Positions 10,221 through 20,562 of a stretch of DNA of 64,000 bases are shown here, piece by piece. The notes under the pieces are model-generated. The model was not told the origin of the DNA, ran no database searches, and saw only the letters and a list, made by a program, of their open reading frames with translations. The position numbers and the translations under genes are program-made. Origin of the DNA: Robiginitalea sp. Lineage in GTDB: Bacteria > Bacteroidota > Bacteroidia > Flavobacteriales > Flavobacteriaceae. The stretch covers positions 1 to 64,000 of the forward strand of contig JAHECA010000003.1 of the NCBI GenBank assembly GCA_024642005.1, in the 5' to 3' direction. How positions within the stretch are numbered: the first letter of the stretch is position 1; the number at the start of each line of letters is the position of its first letter.

Positions 10221-11273
10221 ATGTCGCTTACTCCCACCGATATTCTGGGCATCCTGGTTAGCTACCAATCGGGGGTTTTCCTCTTTTCAATGCTTTTTAT
10301 CAAAAGGGCCAAGCCCCTCTTCTCCAAAATACTCATGATCATTTGCCTGGTCATGATCCTTCATTTTGGCTATATGCTCATGCAAAATCACGGCATAATG
10401 AGCGGGCTGCTGTTGGGGCCTTTCTTCGGCTTGCTTTACGGGCCCTTATACTACGCCTATACCAGGAGTCTGACCGCAGAATCTTTGAGCCTCAGGGGAT
10501 TTGTACCCCATTTTATCCCTGCCTTTGTGCTTCTGGCACTTCTGGCGGTTGCCGAGACCCCTTTAAAAGATGTCATAGGGATAAGCGGGCTATTGGTTTC
10601 CATCCATTTTATCGCCTACCTGCTCATGGCCCTGAAGCGCATTTATTCGTATCGGAAACGATTGCTCGACACCGCCTCATCCTTCTACCGGATTAGCCTG
10701 TATTGGCTGGAAGCGATTATCTATCTGCAATTGGCTATTCTGGCGGTGGCCCTGCTGGAAAGTTATTTTCAGGCCATTATGAATACCAACGCGTTCATTC
10801 TGGTGATCTATATTTTCGTGCTGGCACTGATTCATTGTTTCTATTATCTCGGATTAAAACAGGTCCGGCTTTTTAAGGGGCTCAAGGAGGAGAGACCTGA
10901 ACAGGAAGGCACGGCGGAATACACCTTAACCGACGAGGTTTTCGGCGCATATCTCGATACCCTTACCAGGTATATGGAAAGCGAGAAACCCTATCTCGAA
11001 TACGACATAACGCTTCCTGAGCTTTCCGACAAACTGGGGATCTCTACCCGAAACCTGTCGCACGTAATCAACAAACACTTCAAAAGGAACTACTACGGCT
11101 TTATAAACCACTACCGGCTGGAGCTGGCCAAAACATCCCTGGCAACATCTGAGCTGCCCATAAAGGAGATCATGTACGATTCCGGTTTTTCCAACAAGGC
11201 CACCTTCCACTCCCTGTTCAAAAAAAGCACGGGGTTAACCCCGCTTCAGTTCAGGAATACCCAAAAAAGCTAG
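10221..11273 (+). CDS. AraC-family regulator with N-terminal membrane domain
   Basis: Multiple TM segments then LPELSDKLGISTRNLSHVINKHFKRNYYGFINHYRLELAK...IMYDSGFSNKATFHSLFKKSTGLTPLQFR. Confidence 0.9.
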   Translation: MSLTPTDILGILVSYQSGVFLFSMLFIKRAKPLFSKILMIICLVMILHFGYMLMQNHGIMSGLLLGPFFGLLYGPLYYAYTRSLTAESLSLRGFVPHFIPAFVLLALLAVAETPLKDVIGISGLLVSIHFIAYLLMALKRIYSYRKRLLDTASSFYRISLYWLEAIIYLQLAILAVALLESYFQAIMNTNAFILVIYIFVLALIHCFYYLGLKQVRLFKGLKEERPEQEGTAEYTLTDEVFGAYLDTLTRYMESEKPYLEYDITLPELSDKLGISTRNLSHVINKHFKRNYYGFINHYRLELAKTSLATSELPIKEIMYDSGFSNKATFHSLFKKSTGLTPLQFRNTQKS

Positions 11274-11320
11274 TCCGACTACCCGCAGCCATACCGTTCC
11301 CGATTTTATTCGCGTCAATT

Positions 11321-12193
11321 TTGCAGGGTCTAACCCATAAAGTGAAAGGCATGAAAAGGTTATGGAAGCCGGTGTTAACAGGAATAATTGTCGCCTTGAT
11401 TTTGGTTTTGGTGATGTGGAAAATCACCATGGATTTCCAGGTGCTGCTATTTCTGGGCACCGCCGTCTTCTTCGTGGCCGGGCTGCTCAATGCCGAAGGA
11501 AGCACGCATTACCTGCTAACGGCCCTTGCCGTATCGGGTTTTTACCTCGCCCTTTTTATCGGCATAGTACTCGAAGAGCTGCCGCAGTTTTGGTATTTCG
11601 TCCCCATCTACCTGGCAGGTGCGCTCCTTGGTTTGCGCTATAAGAAACACAAAAAAGGGACCGGCATTGCCTTTGCGGCACTGACGGCAGTAATGCTGTT
11701 CGTGGCGATTCATTCGATCCCCCGCGATCTGGAAAGCATGCTTGCGAAGGAGCGTTTTGACAAGTTGCCCGAGTTCACCATTCAGCATATGAACGGGGAG
11801 GTTACAGAATCCGGCAGTTTGGCTGGGAAGGTGGTGGTGCTGGATTTTTTTGGGACCTGGTGCAAGCCCTGTATTCTGGAACTAAAGGAACTTGACAAGG
11901 TTAAAGCAGCTTTTGACGAAAGTGAAGTAGTGTTCTATATCATCAATGCGGATCAGGGGAGGGATACCCCCGAAAAGTTCGAAGCCTTTATTAACGAAAA
12001 CGACTACACCTTCCATTTTGCCTACGACCAGGACAGTGAAATTTTCAAAAAGCTGAAAATGGACCACCTGGGGTTGCCAACCCTTTTGATAATCGACAGG
12101 GACCAGCACATCAGATTGCAGCACGTGGGGTACAATCCGGCCGAGACGCGCTTTGGGGAACGTCTCGCCGAAACGATCAGGGGTTTGCAGTAG
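11321..12193 (+). CDS. TlpA/thioredoxin-like redoxin with membrane domain
   Basis: VVVLDFFGTWCKPCILELKELDKV (WCKPC) and TM helices. Confidence 0.85.
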   Translation: MQGLTHKVKGMKRLWKPVLTGIIVALILVLVMWKITMDFQVLLFLGTAVFFVAGLLNAEGSTHYLLTALAVSGFYLALFIGIVLEELPQFWYFVPIYLAGALLGLRYKKHKKGTGIAFAALTAVMLFVAIHSIPRDLESMLAKERFDKLPEFTIQHMNGEVTESGSLAGKVVVLDFFGTWCKPCILELKELDKVKAAFDESEVVFYIINADQGRDTPEKFEAFINENDYTFHFAYDQDSEIFKKLKMDHLGLPTLLIIDRDQHIRLQHVGYNPAETRFGERLAETIRGLQ

Positions 12194-12751
12194 CATTGCT
12201 GCTGGGGCCTGCCCCAAAAGGCCCTTTAGGGCGGCCGCTTTCTCACACCTCTTGAAATAAGCCGCCCCACTCTTGAGGCAGGGGCCAGCCAACCTGGTTT
12301 ACCGTGATCGGGCGCTGGCGGAGTTGCCGTAAAAAGCGGAACACGGGTTTGAGGTAAATGTTTGGGCATTCCAGTTTTTAAATTGCCCGCGAAAGCCCCG
12401 GATTATACGGTAATCGGGAACGCAGGAGGAAAGGGCTCACTCAAAACAGATCCTGCAGGGCTTCTGCCCACACCGGGACTTCTATTTGGGCAGATTTAAG
12501 AAGGAGGAACAGGCTTTCAAAGGCCAGGGTATAGGTTAGTGTGGCTGCATCGATCTCCAGAGACTGCAGCGCGCCATGGAGGGAATCTAACAGGATGGAG
12601 CTGACCCCGTATATTTTGATGGCTTTGAACAGGATTGGGCTTACTTGGCTGAACATGGCTTTTAGGTCGCTTAAGTTGCTTTCTACCCAAATGACGATTG
12701 TGCGCCAAACATGTCACAGGTCTTAAGAACAGTTTAACAAGACAGCGTGCG

Positions 12752-12772
12752 ATTTTAAATAAAATTTAAAAT
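12752..12772. repeat. Perfect AT-only inverted repeat ATTTTAAAT-AAA-ATTTAAAAT
   Basis: 9-bp arms, 3-nt spacer in a ~780-nt intergenic region. Confidence 0.7.
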
Positions 12773-12978
12773 TAGGACCATCGCGCTTAAGCCATATCAA
12801 ATAAACGGCAGGCCGGTTTTTTCATTTAGAGGCCCAGGCGGGGGATTTGCCCGTGGGGGCCGATTGACGCAAATCATTGCCAGGCAGCCCCACTTTATTT
12901 AAACTATGGCCCTCTACCGGGGCTCACTTCTTACAGTGCCGGAAAATCAAAAAACATGTATTAAACAAAGGGAGGATC

Positions 12979-14187
12979 ATGAAAAAAATATTTGTGTTGA
13001 GTCTATTCGGGATGTTCCTGGCGGCTCCGGTTCCGGCTGAAGGACAAATTCTGAAGAAGGTTTCCAAAAAAGTAGCCAAGAAAGTCGATCAGGAGATTGA
13101 CAAAGAACTTGACAAGGGCCTCGAAGGGCCCGAGGGTGAAGGGAACGACCAAAACAAAGACTCCATACCGGGCGAGACCCATGAAGGGATGGAGGCAGGT
13201 GACCAGGTGCTAAAACCCTGGTCAAAGTTTGATTTTGTTCCAGGTGAAACCGTACTTTTTGAGGATAACCTGGAGGGGGAAAAGAACGGGGAATTTCCTT
13301 CCCAGTGGGATCTCATAGACGGCTATGTTGAAAACGCCCTGTTTTCTGGCGAGAATGTGATCCGGTTTCCTGTTGAGAATTCAGGCGCCACCATTAAACC
13401 CCTGATGAAAAAGGAAGGCGACTACCTGCCGGATAAATTTACAATTGAGTTTGACATGTACCTGTCCAGCAGGACCAGCAAGTATACCGTATCGCTTTGG
13501 GACGTTGGAGAATCGAGCAGACGGCCAGAGGGGTTGTTTCCCATTGTTGTGGGTTATGAACAGGAAGCCTCCTATGAAGGAGGCAAGATGCAGCGCAAGC
13601 TGCCTGCCGAATCACAAAAAGAATATCCCCACTGGCGCCATGTGGCCATTTCGTTCAATGTGCGGGCGCTCAAGGTTTACATAGACCAGGATCGGCTGCT
13701 CATGATACCCAATGTGCAGGGCAACCCTACTGCGGTCAGCATTAAGGGCAGCACCTATGATTCCGGGCAAACGGGCGATTTCCCCACGATGATGAAAAAT
13801 ATACGGATAGCGGAAGGCGCCGTCGAACTATACGATCGTTTTATGACAGAGGGCAAGATCGTTACCAACGGGATTAAATTCGATTCGGGCGAGGCAACCC
13901 TTAAGCCCGAATCCATGGGAGTCATTAACGAGATCGTCAAGTTGATGCAGGAACACCCCGATATCCGTTTCAGCGTGGAAGGTCATACCGACAGCGACGG
14001 CGACGCTCAAATGAATAAAAAGTTGTCAGAAGCACGGGCACAGACCGTGATGAGCACCTTGATCGGCTCTGGAATTGCCCCCGGGCGGCTAGCGGCCCAG
14101 GGGCTCGGGGAAGATGTGCCGGTTGCCGACAACAATAGCCCGGAGGGCAAAGCCAACAACCGCAGGGTTGAATTTGTGAAACAGTGA
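12979..14187 (+). CDS. OmpA-family protein
   Basis: Signal peptide MKKIFVLSLFGMFLAAPVPAEGQ; C-terminal FSVEGHTDSDGDAQMNKKLSEARAQTV...NNRRVEF. Confidence 0.88.
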   Translation: MKKIFVLSLFGMFLAAPVPAEGQILKKVSKKVAKKVDQEIDKELDKGLEGPEGEGNDQNKDSIPGETHEGMEAGDQVLKPWSKFDFVPGETVLFEDNLEGEKNGEFPSQWDLIDGYVENALFSGENVIRFPVENSGATIKPLMKKEGDYLPDKFTIEFDMYLSSRTSKYTVSLWDVGESSRRPEGLFPIVVGYEQEASYEGGKMQRKLPAESQKEYPHWRHVAISFNVRALKVYIDQDRLLMIPNVQGNPTAVSIKGSTYDSGQTGDFPTMMKNIRIAEGAVELYDRFMTEGKIVTNGIKFDSGEATLKPESMGVINEIVKLMQEHPDIRFSVEGHTDSDGDAQMNKKLSEARAQTVMSTLIGSGIAPGRLAAQGLGEDVPVADNNSPEGKANNRRVEFVKQ

Positions 14188-14323
14188 GACCAGGCTGATC
14201 ACCTCCCTGAAGCGTCTGTATTTCAAGGTCAGATCACCCCTTTTCCGGGTAAGCGAAAAAACCCCAGGATCGCCGGATTCGCAACCCGCAACCCAGGTTT
14301 GCGCTTAAAATCCGACAGCGGGC

Positions 14324-16141
14324 CTACCCGTAAATAGCTTCGATCTCCCGGGCGTATTTCTGGCAAATTACCCGCCGCTTGAGCTTCAGGGTGGGGGTGA
14401 GCTCGCCTTCGGTGCCATCGGGGTATACGGGCAGCCACTGTGCCGGCAGCAGGGAAAATTTCTTGATCTGCTCGATGTGCGAGAATTCCGGGTTGTATTT
14501 ATCCACCAATTTCTGGTACCGGGCAATTACCTGCGGGTGGGTTATCATGTCGGCCAAACCACTGCAATCCAGGCCGTGGCGGCGGCACCAGCCTTTCAGG
14601 GCTTCTTCTGCCGGCACGATAAGGGCAGATACGAATTTTTGATTATCGCCCACCACCATTATCTGTTCCACCAGGAAATCTTCCCGGAAGCGGTTTTCAA
14701 TGGGCGCCGGGGCCACATACTTCCCGCCGGAGGTCTTGAGCAATTCCTTTTTGCGGTCGGTGATCTTCAGGTACTCGAGCCCGCCGGGCCCGGGCACCAT
14801 TTTGCCGATATCCCCCGTGCGGAACCACCTCTTGCCGTCTATTTCCACAAACACCTGCTGGTTTATTTCGGGTTTTTTGTAATAGCCCTGCATTACGTTG
14901 GGCCCGCAGGCCAGTATTTCACCTTCGCCCGGGCCATAGTCGCCCGCCGAAGTGTCAATATAAAGCGCCACGCCTTCAACGACAGGCCCCACCGTGCCCA
15001 GCAGCACCCCGTCGGCATCCAACCGGTTGGCGGTAAGGGTGGGGGCGGTCTCCGACAGGCCATAGGCCTCCCGCAACCTGAGGCCGGCTGCACAGAACAC
15101 CCGGAGGATCTTTACCGGGCAGGGGGCGGCTCCCGTTATGACCGCGCGCAGGTTCCCTCCCAGGGCTGCCCGCCATTTGCTGAAGATCAACCGGTCTGCG
15201 ACCTGCCATTTGAGCCGTTCCACAGGGCCCCGCTTTGCCCCCGGTTCGTAGGTGTCGGCCAGGGCCAGGGCCCAGAAAAAGAGCGATTTTTTAACGCCCG
15301 AAAGGGCAAGGCCTTTGTTGTAGATGGCCTCGTATACCTTTTCGAGAAGGCGGGGCACGCTGGTAAACATGACTGGCCGAACCGAGGCCAGGTCGCCGGT
15401 GGGGCCGCTCAGGTTGTCGGTGCCGCAGTAGTAAACGCTGGCATGGAGGTAAGCGTACACATACGACACGGCCCGTTCATAAATATGGCACATCGGCAAA
15501 AAGCTCAGCACCCGTTCCCCGGGCTTGAGGTCCAACAAACTGGAGGTGGTCAGCAACACATGCATAATGTTGCCGTGGGTGAGCATGACCCCTTTTGGGT
15601 TACCGGTAGTGCCGGAGGTATAAATGATGGTTGCCAGGTCGCCGGCACCGATGCTTTGCCTGGTTTTTAGCACCTCGTCAAGGCCCTCTGTGGTAAACAG
15701 CTCTTCCCAGTAAGGCCGGTCGGGGTGGCGGTCGAAGGTAAAGATATGGGCGAGGGACGGAACGCTTTCCCTGGCCGCCTGCATTTTGTCGAAGAGGTCT
15801 TTGCCCCCGCAAAAAGCCGCCTTCGCTTCGGCTTCCTGGAGGATGAATTTATATTCCCCAATACTGATGGTGGGATACAGCGGAATGCTGACCAGGCCGG
15901 CCATCTGCATCGCATAGTCCATGATGAGCCATTCCGGCCGGTTCACATACGACACAAGGGCCACCTTGTCGCCGGGTTTGAGGCCCAGCTTCAAAAGCCC
16001 GGCGGCGGCCTGTTCCGCCGCCGTAATAAGGTCTTGGGTGCTATACGATTTCCAGTTGCCTTCGGGGTCTCTTGCATTTATGGCCTGGGGTTGGGGGGCC
16101 TGCTCCAGCTGGCGGAACAGGAGGTCAAAAATTCGGGTCAT
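14324..16141 (-). CDS. Long-chain acyl-CoA synthetase (AMP-dependent)
   Basis: TIIYTSGTTGNPKGVMLTHGNI; GYYKKPE; WFRTGDIG; ITDRKKELLKTSGGKYVAP. Confidence 0.95.
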   Translation of the reverse strand: MTRIFDLLFRQLEQAPQPQAINARDPEGNWKSYSTQDLITAAEQAAAGLLKLGLKPGDKVALVSYVNRPEWLIMDYAMQMAGLVSIPLYPTISIGEYKFILQEAEAKAAFCGGKDLFDKMQAARESVPSLAHIFTFDRHPDRPYWEELFTTEGLDEVLKTRQSIGAGDLATIIYTSGTTGNPKGVMLTHGNIMHVLLTTSSLLDLKPGERVLSFLPMCHIYERAVSYVYAYLHASVYYCGTDNLSGPTGDLASVRPVMFTSVPRLLEKVYEAIYNKGLALSGVKKSLFFWALALADTYEPGAKRGPVERLKWQVADRLIFSKWRAALGGNLRAVITGAAPCPVKILRVFCAAGLRLREAYGLSETAPTLTANRLDADGVLLGTVGPVVEGVALYIDTSAGDYGPGEGEILACGPNVMQGYYKKPEINQQVFVEIDGKRWFRTGDIGKMVPGPGGLEYLKITDRKKELLKTSGGKYVAPAPIENRFREDFLVEQIMVVGDNQKFVSALIVPAEEALKGWCRRHGLDCSGLADMITHPQVIARYQKLVDKYNPEFSHIEQIKKFSLLPAQWLPVYPDGTEGELTPTLKLKRRVICQKYAREIEAIYG

Positions 16142-16189
16142 TGCGGGTTGGTTGACAGGTAACAGACAGAAGATACGAAATTTATCGAA

Positions 16190-16669
16190 TTACAGCAGGG
16201 GTCCCTGCTCGAACATCAGGCTGATGAATTCGGCTGCGCAGGCGGGTTTTTCTGCCCCTTCGATCTCGACGATGCAGTCCCAGGTCACTTTCAGCCCATG
16301 CTTCCCGTAGGCCTCAATCTGGCATACCCTTGCCTGCAAACGCACCCGGCTGTTCACGGCAACAGGGCTTGGGAACCGTACCTTGTTGAGCCCGTAATTC
16401 ACCCCCATTACCGCAGACCCGACTTTCACGCAGTCGCCCAGCATTCGTGAAATCAGGGAAAGCGACAGGAACCCGTGCGCGACGGGTTTGCCGAATGGCG
16501 ATTCCCGGGCTGCCCTTGCGGGGTCGGTGTGAATCCATTGGAAGTCGCCGGTTGCCCGGGCAAAATCGTTCACCTGTTCCTGGCTGATGGTTAACCAGTC
16601 CCCGGCCGGGAGTGATTTGCCTTCGCACTTTCGAAAAGCCTCAAAATCGGCTACTTCCAATTTTGCCAT
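16190..16669 (-). CDS. MaoC-family (R)-hydratase
   Basis: ISQEQVNDFARATGDFQWIHTDPARA...AHGFLSLSLIS. Confidence 0.92.
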   Translation of the reverse strand: MAKLEVADFEAFRKCEGKSLPAGDWLTISQEQVNDFARATGDFQWIHTDPARAARESPFGKPVAHGFLSLSLISRMLGDCVKVGSAVMGVNYGLNKVRFPSPVAVNSRVRLQARVCQIEAYGKHGLKVTWDCIVEIEGAEKPACAAEFISLMFEQGPLL

Positions 16670-16730
16670 TTGCGTGCTTTTATGCGGGGGTTACCCGCCC
16701 TAATGTTAGCATTCGGACCGAACCGCAGCC

Positions 16731-17735
16731 CTAATTTTCCAGTACCCTGAGCGCCAGTTTCCCCTGTTTCTCGCCGGTGAAGAGGCGATCGAAGGTTTGG
16801 GGGAAATTTTCTATCCCTTCAAACACCGATTCCCGCGACCTGATCTTCCCGGCAGCCAGCCAGCCGCCCAGCTCCTGCATGGCCTCTTTGTACCGGCCTG
16901 CCCAGTCAAAAACGATCATCCCGGTCATGCTGGCCCGGTTTACCAGGAGCGACAGGTAGTTAGCCGGCCCTGCCATCGGGGCGGTGGAGTTGTATTGCGA
17001 TATCGCCCCGCAAATGACCACCCTGGCGTGCAGGCGCAACCGGCTCAATGCGATCTCGAGCTGGTCGCCCCCCACATTGTCGAAAAACACGTCGATTCCC
17101 TCGGGGGCCAGTTCCTTCAAACGGCCCGCAATGTTTTCGTTTTTGTAATCGATGGCCCCGTCGAAACCCAGCTCGTCGGTAAGGTATCTGCATTTATCCG
17201 GCCCGCCGGCGATGCCGATTACCCGGCAGCCCTTGATTTTGGCGATTTGCCCCGCCACGCTCCCCACGGCCCCGGCAGCCCCGGAAATCAACACCACGTC
17301 GCCCGGGCGTATTTTCCCAACCTCCAGGATTCCGAAATAAGCAGTCATGCCCGTCATGCCCAGGGCCCCCAAATACGTCGGCAGGGGTGCCAGGGTGGGG
17401 TCGACGGCCAGATATCCCCGTCCGTCGGTGGCCACGTACTGCTGTACCCCGCATACGCCCACCAGGTAGTCGCCCACCTTGAATTTCGGGTGGTTTTTGG
17501 AAGCCACTACCTGCCCAACCCCATAGGCCCGCATCACGGAGCCCAGGGCCATGGGGTCGACATAGGATTTCCGGTCGTTCATCCAGCCGCGCATGGCCGG
17601 GTCTAACGACACATAATGGGTTTGGATGAGCACCTGCCCCTCCTGCAGTTCGGGCAGGGGCTCGCTCACCAGTTCCCAGGTATCTGCCCCGGCACGGCCG
17701 ACCGGGCGCTTGACGAATCTCAATTGTTTATTCAT
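16731..17735 (-). CDS. NADP-dependent medium-chain oxidoreductase (curcumin/prostaglandin reductase type)
   Basis: SLDPAMRGWMND; VLISGAAGAVGSVAGQIAKIKGCRVIGIAGG. Confidence 0.92.
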   Translation of the reverse strand: MNKQLRFVKRPVGRAGADTWELVSEPLPELQEGQVLIQTHYVSLDPAMRGWMNDRKSYVDPMALGSVMRAYGVGQVVASKNHPKFKVGDYLVGVCGVQQYVATDGRGYLAVDPTLAPLPTYLGALGMTGMTAYFGILEVGKIRPGDVVLISGAAGAVGSVAGQIAKIKGCRVIGIAGGPDKCRYLTDELGFDGAIDYKNENIAGRLKELAPEGIDVFFDNVGGDQLEIALSRLRLHARVVICGAISQYNSTAPMAGPANYLSLLVNRASMTGMIVFDWAGRYKEAMQELGGWLAAGKIRSRESVFEGIENFPQTFDRLFTGEKQGKLALRVLEN

Positions 17736-17761
17736 GTCTGTTGTTTGATTTCATTTGCAGG

Positions 17762-18550
17762 CTAGCCCGAAACCAGGTATCCGCCATCGGCCGGGAATAC
17801 GCCTCCGGTTATGTACGAACCGGCCTCTGAGGCCAGTAAAATTGCCATCCCCGCCATTTCGTCGGGTTCGGCAATGCGCCCCAGGGGCGTTAGCCGGGTG
17901 TAGCCGGTCACGATTTTTTCGTTGGACCAGAGGCCTTCGCTGAATTTGGTTTTGATGAGCCCGGGGCAAAGCGCGTTGGCCCTTATCCCGTATCGCCCCC
18001 ATTCCTTTGCCTGGTTTTGGGTAAGCATGATAAGTGCGGCTTTGGAAATGCTGTAGATCCCCAGGCCAAACCCCGGCCGTATCCCTTCCACCGAAGCGAT
18101 GTTGATGATGCTGCCCCCGCCCGAATGCTTCATGTGGGGGAGGGCCAGGTTGGAAAGCAGCCAGGGGGCTTTTACGTTAACCTCCATGGTTTTGTCGAAG
18201 GCAGAACCGTCTGATCCTTCCAGGGGGCCGTAATAGGGGTTAATGGCGGCATTGTTTACCAGAATGTCGAGGCGTCCATAGGTTTCAACGGTTTTAGCGA
18301 TGAGTTGTTCGCACTGGCCGGCATCCCCGACATGGCACGCAATGCCGACGGCCTCAAGCCCCAGTGAACGGAAGGCATCGGCCACTGCCTGCACCGCTTC
18401 TGCCTTCCGGCTGCTGACCACCACGCGGGCCCCGTGTTCGGCCAGGCCCCGGGCTATGGATTGGCCAATGCCTTTGCTGGCCCCTGTAACGACGGCTACT
18501 TTGCCCGACAGGCTGAATTTCGAAACGCTTTTTTCCATGGGACTGCTCAT
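17762..18550 (-). CDS. SDR-family oxidoreductase
   Basis: VAVVTGASKGIGQSIARGLAEHGARVVVSSR; NNAAINPYYG; YSISKAAL. Confidence 0.93.
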   Translation of the reverse strand: MSSPMEKSVSKFSLSGKVAVVTGASKGIGQSIARGLAEHGARVVVSSRKAEAVQAVADAFRSLGLEAVGIACHVGDAGQCEQLIAKTVETYGRLDILVNNAAINPYYGPLEGSDGSAFDKTMEVNVKAPWLLSNLALPHMKHSGGGSIINIASVEGIRPGFGLGIYSISKAALIMLTQNQAKEWGRYGIRANALCPGLIKTKFSEGLWSNEKIVTGYTRLTPLGRIAEPDEMAGMAILLASEAGSYITGGVFPADGGYLVSG

Positions 18551-18568
18551 TTTTATAGGAAAGAACCC

Positions 18569-20380
18569 TTAACCGAATAAATTTGAGGGGGGTTCCAGGG
18601 TGAGGCCTTCCTCCCCGAGCAACACCTCGGCCAGGGCGGTGGTTTTGGGGAGCTCGAAGTTGAAGTAGAATTGCATGGCATGCACTTTGGCGGCATAGAA
18701 GGCCGCGCCATATGGGGAATTGCCCCCCTTGCTTTGCGCATGGGCTATCCGACCCGTGTCGAGCCACAGCCAGGCCAGTACAACGGTGCCGAAAAACTCC
18801 ATGAAGACCGTGGCGTTCGAAAGGAAGCGCTCGTATTCCCCCTTCTTGGCGTAGGGAAGCAGGTGGCCCAGCACCTTTTGCACCAACCCCAGTTTTTCCC
18901 GGAGCTGGAGGGCGTAGGGCGACAGCTCGCCCACCGCGGAGGCTTGTTCTATGCTCCGGGAGATTTCTGCAACCAGCAACTCCAGGGCCCGGCCGTTCTC
19001 CAGGGTAACCTTGCGCCCGAGCAGGTCGAGCGACTGAATGCCGGTAGTGCCTTCGTAAATCGCAAAAATGCGAATGTCGCGGTGGTATTGCTGCAGCGGA
19101 AAATCGGTACAGTACCCATAGCCGCCCAAGACCTGCAGGCCATTGCTCACGGCTACTGCGCCCATCTCTGAGGGGTAGGTTTTGGCCAATGGGGTGACGA
19201 TTTCCAGCAAGAGCCGGTATTTGTTCCGCTCGTCTGGGTCGGGATGGGTTATGGACAAATCCTGGTATTTGGAGGCGAGCAGCACCAGGTTCAGGGCCCC
19301 TTCGGCCACGGCCTTCTGCAGCAGCAGCATGCGCTTCACATCGGGGTGGTTGATAATCAGCGTCTGTTCCTGCGACAGGTCTTTTTCGCCCGAGCGACTG
19401 AGCCTGCGCCCCTGCGGCCGTTCGCGGGCATAGGCCAGTGAGGCCTGGTAGGCGGCCATGGCAATGGCAGCTGCCCCCCGCCCCACGGCGATGCGGGCGC
19501 CGTTCATCATTTTGAACATATAGCTCAGGCCCCGGTTGGCTTCGCCCACCAGCCACCCCCGGCAGTGGTGGTGGTCGCCGAACGACAGATGGGTGGTACA
19601 ATACCCCCGCTGCCCCATTTTCTGGAAGTCTCCAACCGTGTTTACGTCGTTGGGCTCGAGGCTGCCGTCTGGCCCCGGCCGGTTTTTGGGCACCACAAAC
19701 AGGGAGATGCCCGCGGTGCCGGGAGGAGCCCCCGCAATGCGCGCCAACACCAGGTGCACGATATTTTCGGCGCCCTGGAAATCGCCCCCCGAGATAAAGA
19801 TCTTTTGACCGGTTATCTGATACCAGTCCCCGTCGGGCCTGGCAGCCGTGGTAATATCTGACAACGAACTGCCTGCCTGTGGCTCGGTCAGGCACATGGT
19901 GCCCCCCCACTGGCCCGACAGCATTTTTGGCAGGTAGGTTTGCTTCAGCTCCTCACTGCCAAAGTGATCGATCAGTTCTGCCGACCCCAGGGTAAGGCCA
20001 ATATAACCCGGCAAGTGGTTGTTCGCCGTTTCCTGGATATATGCGGAGGCCGTTACGGCCATATGGGGCAGCTGCAGGCCTCCGGTCTCATAGTCGAACA
20101 GGGCGGAAACCAACCCCAGATCGCCTCCTTGTTTCATGTACCTGGGAACCTGTGGGTGCACGATTATCTCCCCGTCGCGGTATGCTGCAGGGGAGCGGTC
20201 CATTTCCTGGAAGAACGGGAAGAGCTCCTTGTCTGAAAAGTCTTTGACCGCGTCGAGGAACATTTCGATGGAGGCCCCGTCGTGATCCTGATACCGCGGC
20301 TGCTGCAGTACCTGGTCAAGCTCGTGGACGGAATACAGGAAAAACTTCAGGGTATTGAGGTCTATGTACGGATAGGCCAT
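18569..20380 (-). CDS. Acyl-CoA dehydrogenase
   Basis: MCLTEPQAGSSLSDITT; ITGQKIFISGGDF; LGGYGYCTDFPLQQYHRDIRIFAIYEGTTGIQSLDLLGRK. Confidence 0.95.
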   Translation of the reverse strand: MAYPYIDLNTLKFFLYSVHELDQVLQQPRYQDHDGASIEMFLDAVKDFSDKELFPFFQEMDRSPAAYRDGEIIVHPQVPRYMKQGGDLGLVSALFDYETGGLQLPHMAVTASAYIQETANNHLPGYIGLTLGSAELIDHFGSEELKQTYLPKMLSGQWGGTMCLTEPQAGSSLSDITTAARPDGDWYQITGQKIFISGGDFQGAENIVHLVLARIAGAPPGTAGISLFVVPKNRPGPDGSLEPNDVNTVGDFQKMGQRGYCTTHLSFGDHHHCRGWLVGEANRGLSYMFKMMNGARIAVGRGAAAIAMAAYQASLAYARERPQGRRLSRSGEKDLSQEQTLIINHPDVKRMLLLQKAVAEGALNLVLLASKYQDLSITHPDPDERNKYRLLLEIVTPLAKTYPSEMGAVAVSNGLQVLGGYGYCTDFPLQQYHRDIRIFAIYEGTTGIQSLDLLGRKVTLENGRALELLVAEISRSIEQASAVGELSPYALQLREKLGLVQKVLGHLLPYAKKGEYERFLSNATVFMEFFGTVVLAWLWLDTGRIAHAQSKGGNSPYGAAFYAAKVHAMQFYFNFELPKTTALAEVLLGEEGLTLEPPSNLFG

Positions 20381-20405
20381 GCTGTGTTTTATTGGCGATT
20401 AGTTA

Positions 20406-20413
20406 CTAAGATA
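20406..20413 (-). promoter_or_regulatory. Putative -7 element (TATCTTAG on minus strand) for the acyl-CoA operon
   Basis: ctaagata on plus strand, ~26 nt upstream of the ATG at 20380; 7/8 match to TAnnTTTG. Confidence 0.4.
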
Positions 20414-20562
20414 AGGGTATTTAAACACCCATGCCACCAATCTGCGGAGAAATGGCCGGCCTCCCGCGGACCTTAACGGCCCGGGGTTCGCAGGAGCCGT
20501 TCCGGTTGCCAAAAGCAAGGCCCCGAAAACAGGGTTTACCGGGTCATTTTCCTCTTCTTTGT

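Noticed and set aside
9284-10252. Long minus-strand ORF (322 aa) opposite the flavin monooxygenase
   Set aside because: Antisense shadow ORF with low-complexity composition; the plus-strand gene has clear family motifs
12441-12656. 71-aa minus-strand ORF
   Set aside because: No recognisable domain or promoter and overlaps another small ORF; not enough support to call a gene
14477-15670. 397-aa plus-strand ORF opposite the acyl-CoA synthetase
   Set aside because: Antisense shadow ORF in high-GC coding DNA; no recognisable domain
18354-19910. 518-aa minus-strand ORF in another frame of the SDR/acyl-CoA dehydrogenase region
   Set aside because: Arg/Gly/Pro-rich alternate-frame translation overlapping two well-supported genes
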